From Phoronis australis (lineage: Eukaryota; Phoronida; Phoronidae), in the NCBI GenBank assembly GCA_002633005.1, contig NMRA01000797.1:104212-141734 (forward strand): a stretch of DNA of 37,523 nucleotides. Direction: 5' to 3'. The translations under genes and the position numbers were made by a program. The notes below the pieces were generated by a model that saw only the letters and a program-made list of their open reading frames with translations, had not been told where the DNA came from and did no database searches. Each line of letters begins with the position of its first letter. The stretch's first letter is position 1. This document shows, one piece after another, positions 20,618 to 33,177 of the stretch.

Positions 20618-23600
20618 GTGAGACGGCGGCTGTTCATTGTGATTCTTAAGTGTAATGTGACGGTAGCTTTTTCTGGCTTCATGTGTATGGTGGCTTGCAT
20701 GCAAAATATCCTCAAATGCAAAAATACGGTCACCATTTTGAAGTATACGGGTAGAAAAGTGTGAAATCGTGTTGTCTGTTGATAACATAGATCGGTAGAT
20801 CGGTTTTGTTCAATACACACCGTGTTCAAGCAGTCGCCATTTTAAAAGTGACACTCTTTTTAGGTTTTAAAAACTATACATCTTGCGCGATTTTGCGCGA
20901 TGAGCAAAGCGTGATTTTTTCGCGTGCTTCTTTATATTCATGTCTCAAATGAATTGTTTTTTAAACCGAAAATGAGGCTCACTACTAAAATGGCGACTGC
21001 AAAAATAAGGTCTATTAGGTTCAACAGGTGCGGGCTTTATGCACCGACCGTGGACTCGAACACTTACAAACCGCCAGTTTTCTCTGAGTGCAGACACTTT
21101 CTATCCGCTCAGTTAGGAAAAGCAGAGATCTATTGATGGCAGTAAGTTTTCTAAATCGAAAGTTAGTTTAATATTTGACAAAACTGTGGTGTGGAGTCGC
21201 TTTAAGCAAATAATTTTTTTACGAATTTCAAATTAATACCGGAGATTTCCAAGAGAACCTGCTTAATAATTTTTTTAAAAAGTGAAAAAGAATTTTGGCT
21301 TTTGCTAATGCAGGCTTCCAGATAACCTGAGTCGCATCATTCGTCCTTTGGAACTATATTATACTTCTTGCTTGTGACTTTCGTTGAAGTAGCTAACCAG
21401 TCTGCAAAAGCTGGCCATGTCATCCATGTTCAACCGGCGGTAGAAGTTAGTATGAACTAAGGCTGTAGGCGAGTAATGATTACGTTATAGCCTCAGATTT
21501 AAAAATAGACTTTTATAAAAACTGAAAGATTTAGAATGACAGTTTCATAAACTGAAGTAATCTCTTTATATTTTGCCCGATATGACTATTCAGACTGCGA
21601 TCACACTCCGACGTTCTGCGAGCTTATTAAAAAGAAAATTTCCTTAGACATCTTTCTAACCAGTGGACTGTTTGTAAGGAGACCATTCATATTTCTAAGA
21701 GCAAATACTTTCGTTCGGATACTCCTCGAACACGAATACATATGCATGGTGGAGGCACAAAATGCCCATGTAAATCTAGTCGAAATTCGCCAACCAAAGC
21801 TGTAGTAATCTTTCATTCTTTCAAAAGTATGTTATGTATCTGACGGTACCAGTGCAATTTGACACGTCATATATTTAGGCGTTTCAATTGCACCCCAAAC
21901 CCCCACTCACTCCAGATTCGGGTAAAACTTAGAGAAAATTCTGTCGAAGCAAGAAAAAATCTGACAGTGTTTTAGGAAAGGGTGTAATCGGTGGCTACCA
22001 GGGAAGGGTAAAATTAGTGGCGACGAAAGTTAAATTGGTGGTGACCATAATTCCCCTACCTCAATATTCAGGCAAAGCTATTTCATATGCCCCCTCTCCC
22101 GCCCCCGAACAGCCACGTCCAGATACACCTATGGCCAAAGGGCTAATTTTTACGTCATCATTATGCAGGACTAGTCACAAATGAATAGAACCTGTTTTGG
22201 ATGACAACGTCCATTTTTCATGGTCAGATATCAACCCGATGGAGGAATGACGTCTTAGCTGGATAGAGTAAGAACAAATCTTTGTCAACAATGCTAACCA
22301 GCAGTGCGGAACAAGACAACATCTCAAACAACCGAGTTTTAATCTACTGTATTTCTTTATTTCTTTACCGTCAGCAGTTCTAATGCGCCTTTGATGACAT
22401 ATAGCATTTTGTACAAATTTGAGAATATTAAAATAAAATCATGTGTCAATTCTACAATTCACTTCAAAGTGACGTTATCGGCGACGACCTTGAGTACATG
22501 TACATGAGATCATCCCAAAAAAGGATTCAAACCCATTGCTGTAGCTAGTGGTCGCAGTCAGGCGCGATGCTAGATTTGAAACCCAAGGTGGCGGGATTTT
22601 CTGCAGACAAGTCCGGTGCTTATATTCGGAATTTCTCGGATTAGAAAATGAAAGTCAAATCCTAATATACGCCCGGGCGTATATTTACAGGTGACGAATT
22701 ACTGTAGCCGGCTCGCAAATTGAAATCAAGAGATGTATGATTGTTGGAAATTTACTTTAGTTTTGGTCTTATTGTTAATTTCTTATGACATTGGAAAAAT
22801 TTCAGGATTTAGCCGTGCATATTTTCCCAGATTTATGCCATGAACTTATTTCTCGAGAATTCTCCTTATGTACATGTAGCTTCATTGGGCGTATTTAAAC
22901 ACGGGACTGATTGACGAAAACTCCGCTTATGAAAACACAAAAGATTATTTTTTGTTTTATAGGCCAAAGCCGCTAATAAAAACGTATTTTTCAACTTCAA
23001 AACTGATTGTGTCTCTGTAATGGAAGACAAGCGAGAACTTTGCCCCGCGTAATCAACGACTTTTTCAGCTCAGCTAGTTTCGATGCAGCTTTTCAGTTAG
23101 GTTAAAACTGACAAATAAAACCGTACACAAAACAAACGTCCTTTAAACGAACACTCTTCCTAGAGCAAACGTCATTCTTTTGCCATTTTAGGCGCTGGCT
23201 TTCAGCGCCGTCACCTGTTGGCCATTTTTTCGCCGTTTCTTCAATCAGCTGTCAAGTTCATCTTCCACAAGGTTGCGTACACGTCACAACAAATCATCGG
23301 AACAGGTTTCACTTCTTTATAAGGTTTTAGTATTTTAATGACCACAAATCGAATTTCAGAACAAAATTGCTTCGGCGAAGCTATCCTCATCTCCCGAAAG
23401 ATGTCGCAAAAATTATCAAATAGCGCGTGCACGTTTCATTAGTGTGCTGTTTCAAACTTCTTTGCTGCAACAAAATGCCATATTCGCTTAAACGGCTGTA
23501 ATGAGCAAGGTGAGAGTCGATAAACTTCCAGATTTTGCGTGCTCTCCCCCCGTTCGCTAGCTGACTTGTTGATACAAGGTTCACGATGAGTTGGCGGAGC

Positions 23601-26600
23601 AGGACGGACATAATGTTTTACTTTTTCGTGCAATCCATGCATGTACATCGATTGTCCTTCATTAATTCCCTTTTTCCTTTACCGTAGCCTTATCCGTCTG
23701 AATTTATGTCTTCCTTAGTATGATGTAGTGTGTCATATTGTATTGCATTACTCTGTGGACCGTCGTTGTAAAATGAATGAATCAATGAAACAAACTATCA
23801 AGTAGGTGTGAAATTTTGAGGTCTGTGCGAGATTAGCACGCACTGCTTTTCCCCGCTGTATTTGCATGTTAGTTACCATGCAGTTGATTAGCTGACTGGG
23901 GATTATCATGAAATGCTGGTTATTTTTGATTAAAAATCAATGTGATGTTATGACAGCAGTATTTAGAAAATATTTCGTCTGATTTTGTTTGTGTTGTAGT
24001 TTTTTATGACAAAATTAAGGACACTGCATCTTTTAAGGGTATTTCTAAATCAACGTGTCAATATCTTTCTTTCATCAAGGCATGCTTCTAAATTTGCTAA
24101 CAAAGAGAAGTTCGGTGTTGATACCGGGTATAACCACTTCGGCAAAGAATCCGCTCCTTGTAAATCAAGCAGAGATGACTCGGGTGGATACGACTCCACC
24201 TACCGAATGGCGGTCTACTACCCTGGACAGAGAATTGTGTTGACACATCCAACGAAGGTAAGATAGCTTCTTGCTGGCTTGCAATCAGGCGAGTTCACGG
24301 CCATACTGGTTCTTCAATTTTTCATTTCTGACATTTCAGAAGTGGTTGTCAACGAGTACCTTAGGCTAATTCACATGCTTTCTCTGTTCGATCTTCTGCT
24401 TTTTAGAATCACGTGGCCGAAACGTGCACCAATATGTGGATCCCAGACAATGGAATGATGCTTTATATGTCTGGCAAGTCCGGCGATGTAAAGATGTCCG
24501 AGTATAAAGCCAACCCAATCTGGGACTTTGGAAAGTAAGGACGTGTTAATGGCTATGTTATTACTGTTTTGAGTAGCGTAGCAATTTTTCTTGTCCATGT
24601 CTGTTTCCCAATTATTGCGCTTTCGAAACATGCCCAGTACGTGGTAAATGTGGACTCAAGATTACAAGACACTAACTCAGCAATTCAGTTCGGCGTCCGT
24701 GTAAACAGCCTGGACTGGTATTAATATTCTTCAAAGTCACATTTATCAGAAACATTTAGAATGTTTATTGTGTGTTTTTATTAAAAAATCAAGGTGATAA
24801 TATAGGTGGCGCGAGAACCACAAGTGAGTGTTCGCGAGATATCGCCATGCCTTACAAGCAAAGCATGTGGTCATTCTAGCTTCATTCGCGAGGGTCCGTG
24901 GACCTTTAATTGCTTGTAATGCTCGAAGATTTGGCTTTTCCCAATCTCATTCTGAAATGTGGCCACCGTATTTAACTGCTGCTTTCATGTACATATACCT
25001 ATTTAACAGGAAGTATGAGAATGACATACAAGTTCCAGAAACATATCGTGGTCAATGTAACATTCTTATGAATTGTGCTGCTAAAATATTAACACTTAGG
25101 CTACGGCTGAGACCAATTTGGACTGACAAAATATTAAAATCGAGAGGTAGGCCAGGCTTGGGCGTACTTTTTAGGTAGGTGTTACATGTAGGCTCCGTGA
25201 TTGTGGTTTGTTTGTATTTGTGATCATGTTAAGAATGCGAAAAGACCACTTGCTCGGCTGTAGCTGCAATCTCCTTCAAGATGGCGGCCCCCTGTTGCAT
25301 GTGTGCATTGCTGGGCTGCAATTTCAGGTAGCTCTCAAACAAGACAGAATTGCCGAAACATGGTTGATTGACAGTATTTTTGGACCACATTTTTGAAATT
25401 GGTAGGAAATTTGCTTTCATAATCTAATGTTGACTTATGTCGTGTATCGACACAGAAGTGGTGGTTTTGGGGTGAACAGTGCCAATTTTGTGATTTTTTT
25501 CTTTTTTTTTTCTTTGCCTGCCTTGCTTTTCAGTAGGATTGAAAGGGTAAAAATACAAATCAAAATAAAGTTTTTGTATTCATCTATAGGGCTTCTGGTG
25601 TAAAATGACTCAAAAGGTTTCGTTTTTTGCCTACAATTTTTGACAGAATGAAGAAAGGGTGGCAATTCCATTTGACGACGAGTGTTCTGGGAGGCAAACC
25701 CCTGTGAGAACTGTTCTGATTCATTTGAGTTTGGGTTAGGCTTAAGATTTGACCAAGCAAGTCATCTGTAAATGTATACCGTATAATTCAAATAGGTTTT
25801 AAAACATTTGGTAATGCTGTATGGTAGGGTGATGGCGTTTTTAAACATTCGGCATCATGTTCTCAGGATCAATTTTAATTGCAGGGTATAACAACTTGTC
25901 TTTTACGTACTTGTATTGACTCTTGGGTTGTCTTCCTGTGTGAATTTCGTGTCAAGAAAACAATACAGCCATAATCTCCAGATTGTTCGAAGGTTTATAA
26001 AAATCACTGTGTTTTAACTAAAATCCCATCCGTTGAATATTCACAGGCTGTAACTATGTCCACTTACAGGTCACCCAATGGTCAGAATAACGGAATGAAT
26101 TTTGACAAAAATCTTCTTTCAACTTACCCTAAGCCTGGATATCAAAACGCACCAAAATTCTGCGAGAACATGGATAAAGCATTGGCAACTATGGCGTTTG
26201 ATCTCCCTACAGACGTAAAGCCAGGTACACATAGTTGTGTCCGTTATACATTTTTTTTAATTCTGCTCTTATGAAATATTAATCTTGTTTATTACCTGGC
26301 GATAGCCTTGTATCTTACTTGTCTATAGATTTTGTTTTTGGTTTCTTTGTTCGCATTGACGTGAAATTTACAAACTACCTGTGTGTCATCAATATATCTC
26401 GAGGTCTGTCATCTTTAGTTGACATCTGGCGAAAGGTGGCAAAATGGCGGCCATTTTTCAATTTTTCGTTTCCAGAGTCGTATTTTCGGCATATCTTTAC
26501 TGATCTTTTCGCAATTTGGTGCGTGGATAGACCTCACCAAGCGTTATCAGTGTTTAAAACTACTCATTTTCCGCTACAGCTCACTTTTCTTGAGTTATTC

Positions 26601-29600
26601 GAGATTTTTTGATGACTGCTCGTAAAATTTAGTTTTTGTGCCCTGTCTTGGGCGTCCATTGACGGTTATGTCGGAAATTTAGTTTGTAGATACATCTTCT
26701 CTAGCTCTATCGGCAATGTGGGTCTTGTGTCTCGCTTCGACTTAATGTTTACGTGACTTTCGGGATGTCCTAGTCAGATGACTTCTTTTGTGCTAATTTC
26801 TAGCTGCACTTTTGTTGGTCTACCATGTTTGTGCTACAGGTCGAATATTTTCTGTCGTTATCACGAAATTTACTCTGACGTTTATCTCGTCAGTAGCTCG
26901 AAGACTGGTTTTTATTCGATGGCGATGTGACGTCATTTGTTGAATAATCCTTCGCGGGACTCTAGTAGCTCCGCAATCCTCTGTTAGAACATTCTAAATG
27001 TTGGCGTAATGGGAATAGACCTCCTTGAGCGCTATAAGTGGAACATTATTGGTTTCTCGCTATGACCAACCGTTCTTGAATTATTCGAAATGTTCTGATA
27101 TGATGACTGCTCTTTCATTGACTGACACTTTGATGCAGTGTTATAGTTTATCTTTTACTGTATGTTGGTGTAATTATCGTCGGAGTCGTAGTTGTTGGTG
27201 ATCTTGGTTTTGTCGCCGTCAGCTTTTAATTTTTTTTCGATTTCGCCAAGTATTGCAAATCAAGGAGCTTTTCTTTATATTGATATTACGGTGCACATTG
27301 TCCCAGTCACCTTCAAACAGAATTGGACATTTATGCTTGACAATAAATATATGCGTCACGAAAAGAGCACACGCGTTGTTGCTTCTGTCCACACTTTAAA
27401 TGCCGTGTGCCCTTCTCGGAAAAGAATTCGACACTAGTTTCCCTAAAACTCGCGAATTACATCATTGTACGCGTTTAAACAACGTCGGAGTTGTGGTTTG
27501 AATCGTCTGGCTATTTCAGGTCACTTTTCTTGAAAATTACTCGGATTGTGAAGTTTTACTAAATGCTACTTTGGCGTCTCAAGAATGGTCAACTTCAAAG
27601 TAAGATAATCAAGGAATTAAGTGTTCAGTAATCCGCAAATAACACGTATTAGCTTGTATTAATTCACGACTCGATTTTGACCGCCGCAAAATTAAACCAA
27701 AACATGCAGATCGGTTTTGGACGTAAAAGGGATTCCATCCGAAGGCTTTTGATGACGTTTTGGGGCTCTGGTTTGGAAATGCACTGCGTCATATAGAAAT
27801 GCGTGCAAAATGTGTAACTGGAAATATTTAGTAACAAAGGTGATTTTTTTTTCTAGGTCGCTATAGCTTCCTTTGGGCGTGGTGGTTTAACACCAACTCT
27901 GACGAGTATAACGGCTGTTTCGAGGCAGATGTTGTGGCCACCAAAGCGGAAAGAGACGCCATCTTAAAACAACGAGGTCAGACGACAAATGACCCAGGTG
28001 AGGCCCATGGAATAATAAACTGTAGCATGGACAAACTATGGTTGTAACATGGGAGGGCATGCTCAGGTCAATTTCGAACTTTCCAAAATGGCATTAACGT
28101 GATCTCGCGAAACGCTTTCGGTTGGCATGTGTCCTAACAGAATACAAATCGCTCTCTTCACACCGTCTAAACCCACGCTCCGTCCAGTAAGCGCTCAGTA
28201 CCGTTTGCCGCTAAAAGTGGTCTCGGCTTGTTCCTTACTCGGAAGCGAAGTGATTTCTGGGTTTGCAAACAGCTGGAAGTTCGTTATTCTTCGAGACCAT
28301 GGCTCGCCGCATGTAGTAACATACCGTGTAGATTTCGGCCTTTTAACTACAAAATTGGCACCCGTTTTCTTGTCTTGAAATCACCCTGACGAAGATGAAG
28401 TTTGAGACCAGTGTTATAAATCTAAGTTGTTTTTTGTGCCGGAAAGCGAGCTTGTAGCCGTTTCATAAAAAGTGAGAAACGCAAGAAAAGAAATTTGTTG
28501 CATCAACATCACAGTGCATTAGGTCGTTTTCATGCTTGGAGTTGTAATTGACCCGTTTAATGATAGACGGATATGTGAAATTACAATGGATTGTGGACTG
28601 CCGTTCGATACTAAAGGTGATTTAATTAACGTGCAGCGGGGTTGAGAGAGTGATTGATTCTTTTATTTCAGTCAACATTTACGACAAGAACGGTGGCGGC
28701 AAGCCAGTGACCAGCGCCCCTGGTGCTAGCTCAACAACTGATGGCGCTGTCATCAAAGTCGACGGAGGGTGGGGAGCGTAAGTTCAATAATTGCTGTTTC
28801 ATTTTAAATTTCTTGTCGACTTTGTCGTTTTGCTGTGGACAACATTTTTATTTGATGGCAATTAACAAAAGACTGGTACACTTGGAGGAAGGGATTCCTG
28901 TTCTCTTAACAGATTGTGGGCTGTGATAAATTTGCTTCTTATAAAAGGGAGGAATTTTGAAATGTAGGTCACAGAAAAAAAATGTAAAACGTTCTGAAAT
29001 CCCAATTTCGGAGGATCCGCCCATCGGGAATTTCCCACCATCTTGCGGGGCCGAATCCTTGGACTAGATTTTAGAAGATGCAAATAAACAAAGTCAGAGC
29101 CACACATAGGCCTAGAGAAGAAGTGGAACTCAATCTGGAGCCGGAATATTGAACAAGTGTTCACTGTTTTCCTCGTTTACTACCAAAAGGTTAAATCTGA
29201 CATTTTTTCTTAACTGCCATGCATCAATCGTTTGTGAAAATCATAATTTTGATTCGTGTTTTGGGTGAAAACCATTGTTTTGTTTGGTTGATACGACGGA
29301 CGGGGTAGCGTGATGAGATCATGTACCAAACTGGTTGCTCCTGCGGAGTGTCTCTCGAAACTAACTTGATTTATTCCGTTTGAAGTTTTCAATTCTGCCT
29401 TGACTTAATCAGCACTGGATCTCTAAACGAATGTAAATAGTAGGGCAATTCCAACTCGTAGATTTTCCGTCTGGGGCGATTGTTCTGTCACGTGCGGAGG
29501 TGGAGTTCAACGGCGCGTGAGACATTGTGACAACCCAGCACCACAGAACGGCGGCGCCATGTGCACAGGCAATGACGAAGAGACAAGAAATTGTAACACT

Positions 29601-32379
29601 GACCGATGTCCACTTACGGGTGGAGTGACTTTCAACAGTAAGTTGACAATTTCGGTGCAAGAACTAGTATGCATCTGCTTAGCAATATGTTACGGTTTGC
29701 GTAAATATATTGACTGGATTTGTTTGACGTATTATTCAACAGCACTTTTTCAACGACAACAACAGATGTACGCCACACGTGGAACCAAATAATGTAATTA
29801 GTAATTTGCCAGAACCAATTACTTGACACTGTTTTGGTAAATGCTGCTACAACATTAAATTCTGAAGTTTACATTAAAAAAACAACCAAGTCTTTTTAAC
29901 CACGAGATGAATTTAAATAATTTGTAGACCTAAAAGTTGAGTTTACTTCTCACTGGGGGCATGGGGCCAACGCCATTGTCGTGTTACCAAGCAACAGGCC
30001 TAAGGACGCGACGTACGTCATTGAATTTCCGTGCCCACCACAGGGAGTTTACGTAAGTGACCACTAAATTTGAAAAGTATGTATTTTACTTCGTGAGATG
30101 ATCATGCCCGGGCTGCACACCATAAGGGGCTGGGGCTACAGCCCCCACTTTTTCAGTGCTGTAGTTCTTTGGTGAAGAATTGCATACACACGTATGATTG
30201 TGCTCCATAAACGTTCGTCTACGGTATATCATCTATTTACCTCTTCAGTCTCCCATTTTATAGTCTCCATCATTCAGCTGAATTTTGTTATGATGCCAAA
30301 TCACCGAACACTGTCCATACTAACTATCTACATGTACAGTAGCATAGAATAGTCAAGTGTTTAAACAAGTATCAAGGGATTAAATATGAAGAATTCCCAT
30401 GGTACATCTGATTCTGACCACTAACGACGCCTCGTGAATAGTTTCAAACAAGTGAACTTAGTTACCATCATCAATGCATAATTTACATACCAACAAGTGC
30501 AGTGTCTTATGTAATCTCGAACCCAGACTCTAATAGGATTGGAGTTTGGTGAAGATCCCGAAATGGTGGTCATTTGGGTAATTACCATGATAAGCTACGA
30601 GGCACTTTACATGCAATTGCGTATTGCAGTATTTCAAAATTGTCTCCTGTTTCTCTCAATTTCGATGTGATTTTCTTCTGCTCATTGATTTTTTAAGATT
30701 TATCAAAATCACCAATTGATCATTATTGGAAAAGTTTTCATACATATAAAACTGTATGCACAATGGTAGTGTAACCGAAGCGAAATATTCTGATCGGGTG
30801 GCAAGTATGCTACCCGAGTGACGTCATGACCGTTGGATATGGTGGTCGCATCCGTTTATCAGCTTGATAGCTGTGGAGGACTCTAAGAACAAGTATTTCA
30901 TGATCAGGGGATTTATGGCGATATGTTGGCGTTTAGTGCTGTTCTTCAGACCTCATCGTTTATTGGCTAATCACCTACCAGTTGCCATGTTGTTTCACCC
31001 GTCCCGTGTGGAGTATGTAAAAAAGTCACAATCTGTTTTGACAGCACATTTTGGTGGTAATTTTGGACAGTGTGTCAGTAGCGTTGACCAAAAATATGGT
31101 CTAGCAATATGCATTGTGTTTGTGTTATTTTATTAGAAATAGTCGATTCCTCAAAAGACTTTCTGTCAAAGTTCACTGAAATCGAGCAGTCTACCTCATC
31201 GTTGTTGAAAATGGACGTCGTAGCCCAGCAAGCACAGTTGAGCAGGGTTGGTTACAACGCTCGACCTCGTAAGGCATGCACTTAAATTTTAACGGTGCAC
31301 TGTCACTTAGCGTGCTCTTAGGTTTTTACAATGTACGTGTACAGTCACTCGGAGCATTTGTTTCGAATCAGGTAAAAGGTGGAGCCGTAGAGCCAGCCAG
31401 AATTAACCTGGACTCCAGAGCTATTTTAATAGCTTTAAAAAGTTGCAACATGGCGGGCTGTGTAAGGAGCTGGTCAAAGACTGCGTGAAAAGAGCTGGCA
31501 AACGTGTTGAGCCTGTGTTAGAAAAAGAAGCGAAGAGCCAATTACAGTGGATGAAAAATCTCATTAGAATAAGCATTTGGGAATGAAAATGACTACCTTG
31601 AGAGATGAGTTGGACATTTCTAGATAGGTCGAGCTTGCTCGGCTAGACAGTCGGGTGGGTTTGTATTCTGTCTCTTATTCCACATATAGCTCGCCATTCG
31701 TGATTTCCTTTGATTCAGTGCGTAAACATACAGTTTTTGAAAAGCTTGCAATGTATCCTATCTTAACCTCTTGGATTCCTTGACGAGTCTTAAACACGTG
31801 TGAACCATTCCAGCCTGTTTTCGACTGATCTTGACTTCATTATAGAAACAAAACTTGTTTTCTTTAATGGCCAAGTCTGCTCGCTTATACACTTCTGGGA
31901 GGTAACTATTATCACATTACTGTGTTTTTGGACGCCATGACTGAAATCTAAAATTACGGGTCCTGGCATTGAGAGCTTGCGAAGAAGATGGATTTTCATG
32001 GTCAAGAGGGGTTTATCAAGGAAGCTGACGGTCAATGGCTTTACAGTTGTTTACGAAACTAAAAAAATCAAGTGATAAACACGCGAGATAATTGTTGTTT
32101 TTTTTTTCAAAAAAGGTGGTCCAAGAAAAATTCGTGTAATTCTGTTCAATTTTTCTATCCGTCGATTATGTCACGGCAGCTAAACGGAATTTACCCTCTT
32201 TGCAGCCTTGGCATGTGAACGATGTGAGTGCCTCAGATGAGAAGGCGCAAGGAATCTACAGCTTCAAACAAACTGACCAATGGATGAGAGACAAGCCAGA
32301 TTTTGGTTTCACTGTCCAGTTTGGTCAGTGCAAAGTTCAGCAGGGGTCGGAGGTGAAGATTACTGCCAAGCTTGGCTGA
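20487..32379 (+). CDS. Copy B: secreted LPMO-like/TSP1/CBM2-like protein, nine exons, intact
   Basis: Exons 20487-20617, 24080-24257, 24407-24534, 26070-26224, 27857-27997, 28672-28777, 29462-29637, 29928-30052 and 32206-32379 join in frame to 438 codons (437 residues). Residues 1-17 are a signal peptide. H18 becomes the mature N-terminus (HSWLTC). Residues 18 to about 245 look like a copper LPMO core: H105 is the second brace His and Y215 in DEYNGCFEADV is the likely axial ligand. Residues about 246-280 are a Gly/Ser/Thr linker. Residues 281-329 are a TSP1 repeat (C287, C291, C302, C314, C324, C329). Residues 340-437 resemble a CBM2, with W348, W382 and W406 as possible sugar-binding aromatics. 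Known LPMOs oxidatively cleave chitin, cellulose or other glycans; the substrate here is unknown and no AA family could be assigned. An AATAAA lies at 32589. Confidence 0.85.
20618..24079. other. Copy B intron 1 (3.46 kb)
   Basis: Parts match intron 1 of copy A, for example 21830-21870 with 5860-5900; the rest is private. No gene is supported. A perfect 22-bp palindrome occurs at 22664-22685. Short frames on both strands at 23240-23650 overlap and show no motif. Confidence 0.6.
22664..22685. repeat. 22-bp perfect palindrome
   Basis: AATATACGCCCGGGCGTATATT is its own reverse complement, with a SmaI-type CCCGGG centre. It could be a protein-binding site or a chance or repeat-derived palindrome within the intron. 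Confidence 0.7.
24080..24257 (+). CDS. Copy B exon 2
   Basis: Acceptor catcaag|G and donor AAG|GTAAGA. It encodes HASKFANKEKFGVDTGYNHF, then GKESAPCKSS, ending VLTHPTK. Phase 2 to 0. Present once here, in contrast to copy A. Confidence 0.88.
24407..24534 (+). CDS. Copy B exon 3: second candidate copper histidine
   Basis: Acceptor ctttttag|AAT and donor GGAAA|GTAAGG. It encodes NHVAETCTNMWIPDNGMMLY, then MSGKSGDVKMSEYKAN and PIWDFGK. The only notable difference from copy A in the motif region is Asp to Glu after NHVA; the His is kept. Confidence 0.88.
26070..26224 (+). CDS. Copy B exon 4
   Basis: Acceptor cacttacag|G and donor CCAG|GTACAC. It encodes SPNGQNNGMNFDKNLLSTYP, then KPGYQNAPKFCENMDKAL and DLPTDVKPG. 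It contains a Cys (NAPKFC) likely to be disulphide-bonded in an extracellular domain. Confidence 0.83.
26225..27856. other. Copy B intron 4, no gene supported
   Basis: Open frames at 26319-26625 and 27192-27437 overlap in different phases and lack recognisable motifs. Only the edges of the intron resemble copy A. Confidence 0.5.
27857..27997 (+). CDS. Copy B exon 5: LPMO-like C-terminal strands
   Basis: Acceptor ttttctag|GT and donor CCCAG|GTGAGG. It encodes RYSFLWAWWFNTNSDEYNGC, then FEADVVATKAERDAI. It contains the aromatic strand and Y215-x-x-C218. Confidence 0.88.
28672..28777 (+). CDS. Copy B exon 6: linker
   Basis: Acceptor tatttcag|TC and donor GGAGC|GTAAGT. It encodes the same Gly/Ser/Thr-rich linker as copy A, with no amino-acid change seen and only silent differences. 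Confidence 0.87.
29462..29637 (+). CDS. Copy B exon 7: thrombospondin type-1 repeat
   Basis: Acceptor actcgtag|A and donor AACA|GTAAGT. It encodes a TSP1 repeat with FSVWGDCSVTCGGGVQRRVR and six cysteines. The phase (2 at the start, 1 at the end) matches copy A. It is the clearest known domain in the protein. Confidence 0.94.
29928..30052 (+). CDS. Copy B exon 8: first half of CBM2-like module
   Basis: Acceptor tttgtag|AC and donor TTAC|GTAAGT. It encodes LKVEFTSHWGHGANAIVVLP, then DATYVIEFPCPPQGVY. W-G-H-G-A-N-A is closer to the CBM2 pattern W-G-x-G-F-x-A than the copy A version. Confidence 0.83.
30053..32205. other. Copy B intron 8, no gene firmly supported
   Basis: The first half is homologous to intron 8 of copy A up to about 31190, after which it is unrelated. 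The - strand at about 31910-31795 reads YLPEVYKRADLAIKENKFCF and on to a stop, preceded by an acceptor-like ataatag. It has a coding-like composition but could not be identified; it may be an old insertion. Confidence 0.4.
32206..32379 (+). CDS. Copy B exon 9: end of CBM2-like module
   Basis: Acceptor ctttgcag|CCT. It encodes PWHVNDVSASDEKAQGIYSF, then KQTDQWMRDKPDFGFTVQF and a short basic tail ending in TGA at 32377. Trp382 is the residue changed to a stop in copy A. Confidence 0.88.
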   Translation, partial: PWHVNDVSASDEKAQGIYSFKQTDQWMRDKPDFGFTVQFGQCKVQQGSEVKITAKLG

Positions 32380-32588
32380 TTATCCCGTAATGCGTCTACT
32401 ATACACAGCTTAGAGCTGGGAAGGAAATCCACCTTTGCACGACGGCTACTTCCTTCGTAAAATTCTGTTAAGAAAACTAGAATTCAAAATCTTTGAAGTG
32501 GAAATCTTAATTCAAGCTGTACTTTCTACAAACATTTCGGGAAATGAAACGGACTGATCTTTCCGATTGTGTTAATTTGTCTAACTGG

Positions 32589-32594
32589 AATAAA
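32589..32594 (+). terminator. Polyadenylation signal of copy B
   Basis: A canonical AATAAA, 210 bp after the copy B stop codon and before the convergent gene on the other strand. Confidence 0.5.
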
Positions 32595-33117
32595 AGCGAA
32601 ATGCACAGCAAATGTAACAAGTCTTACACACATCTATATTTTGTACCTACAAGGTACTACAAATTTTCAACATATACACGATATTTGCATTACAAATAAA
32701 AAGGACATCAATTCACACATAAAAATAGTTAAATGAAAAACATACAGCATAATTTATGGAAATAAAAAACGTTGCCTCATCTTGCTTTCATAATACTTAG
32801 AGATTTCGTTTTTGCCAAGGATCTCGTATGGCATGAATGAACTTCTAAATGTAACTAGAAGTTATTGAAAAGAAAATGGCAACTTTACAAGATTCACATC
32901 TAAAAACGTGCGATTGCACGAGCTAGACCAGAGAAAAACTAACTTTGAAGCTTAATCTGCCAGAGTAATGACATAAACGGTTGCCCATGGTGTATTGCAG
33001 TGAAGACTACCTGTTGGTGACAAGTGGTTTGGCTTTGATGAATCGCAACAGTGCAATATTGCTCTATCTTGGTCTAAATACACAATAAAATGGTGTCACT
33101 TCAATATTGGCACTATG
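32595..33117. other. Intergenic between convergent genes
   Basis: Only AT-rich sequence is seen between the copy B polyadenylation signal and the 3' end of the - strand protease gene. Confidence 0.5.
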
Positions 33118-33123
33118 TTTAAT
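33118..33123 (-). terminator. Possible polyadenylation signal (ATTAAA) of the protease gene
   Basis: On the - strand ATTAAA lies about 55 bp beyond the stop codon at 33178-33180. It is the commonest variant of AATAAA. Confidence 0.35.
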
Positions 33124-33177
33124 TTTACTTAAGACTGTGCCGATAACTTCTACAGAAATGCCTTAGAAGAGAGAATT

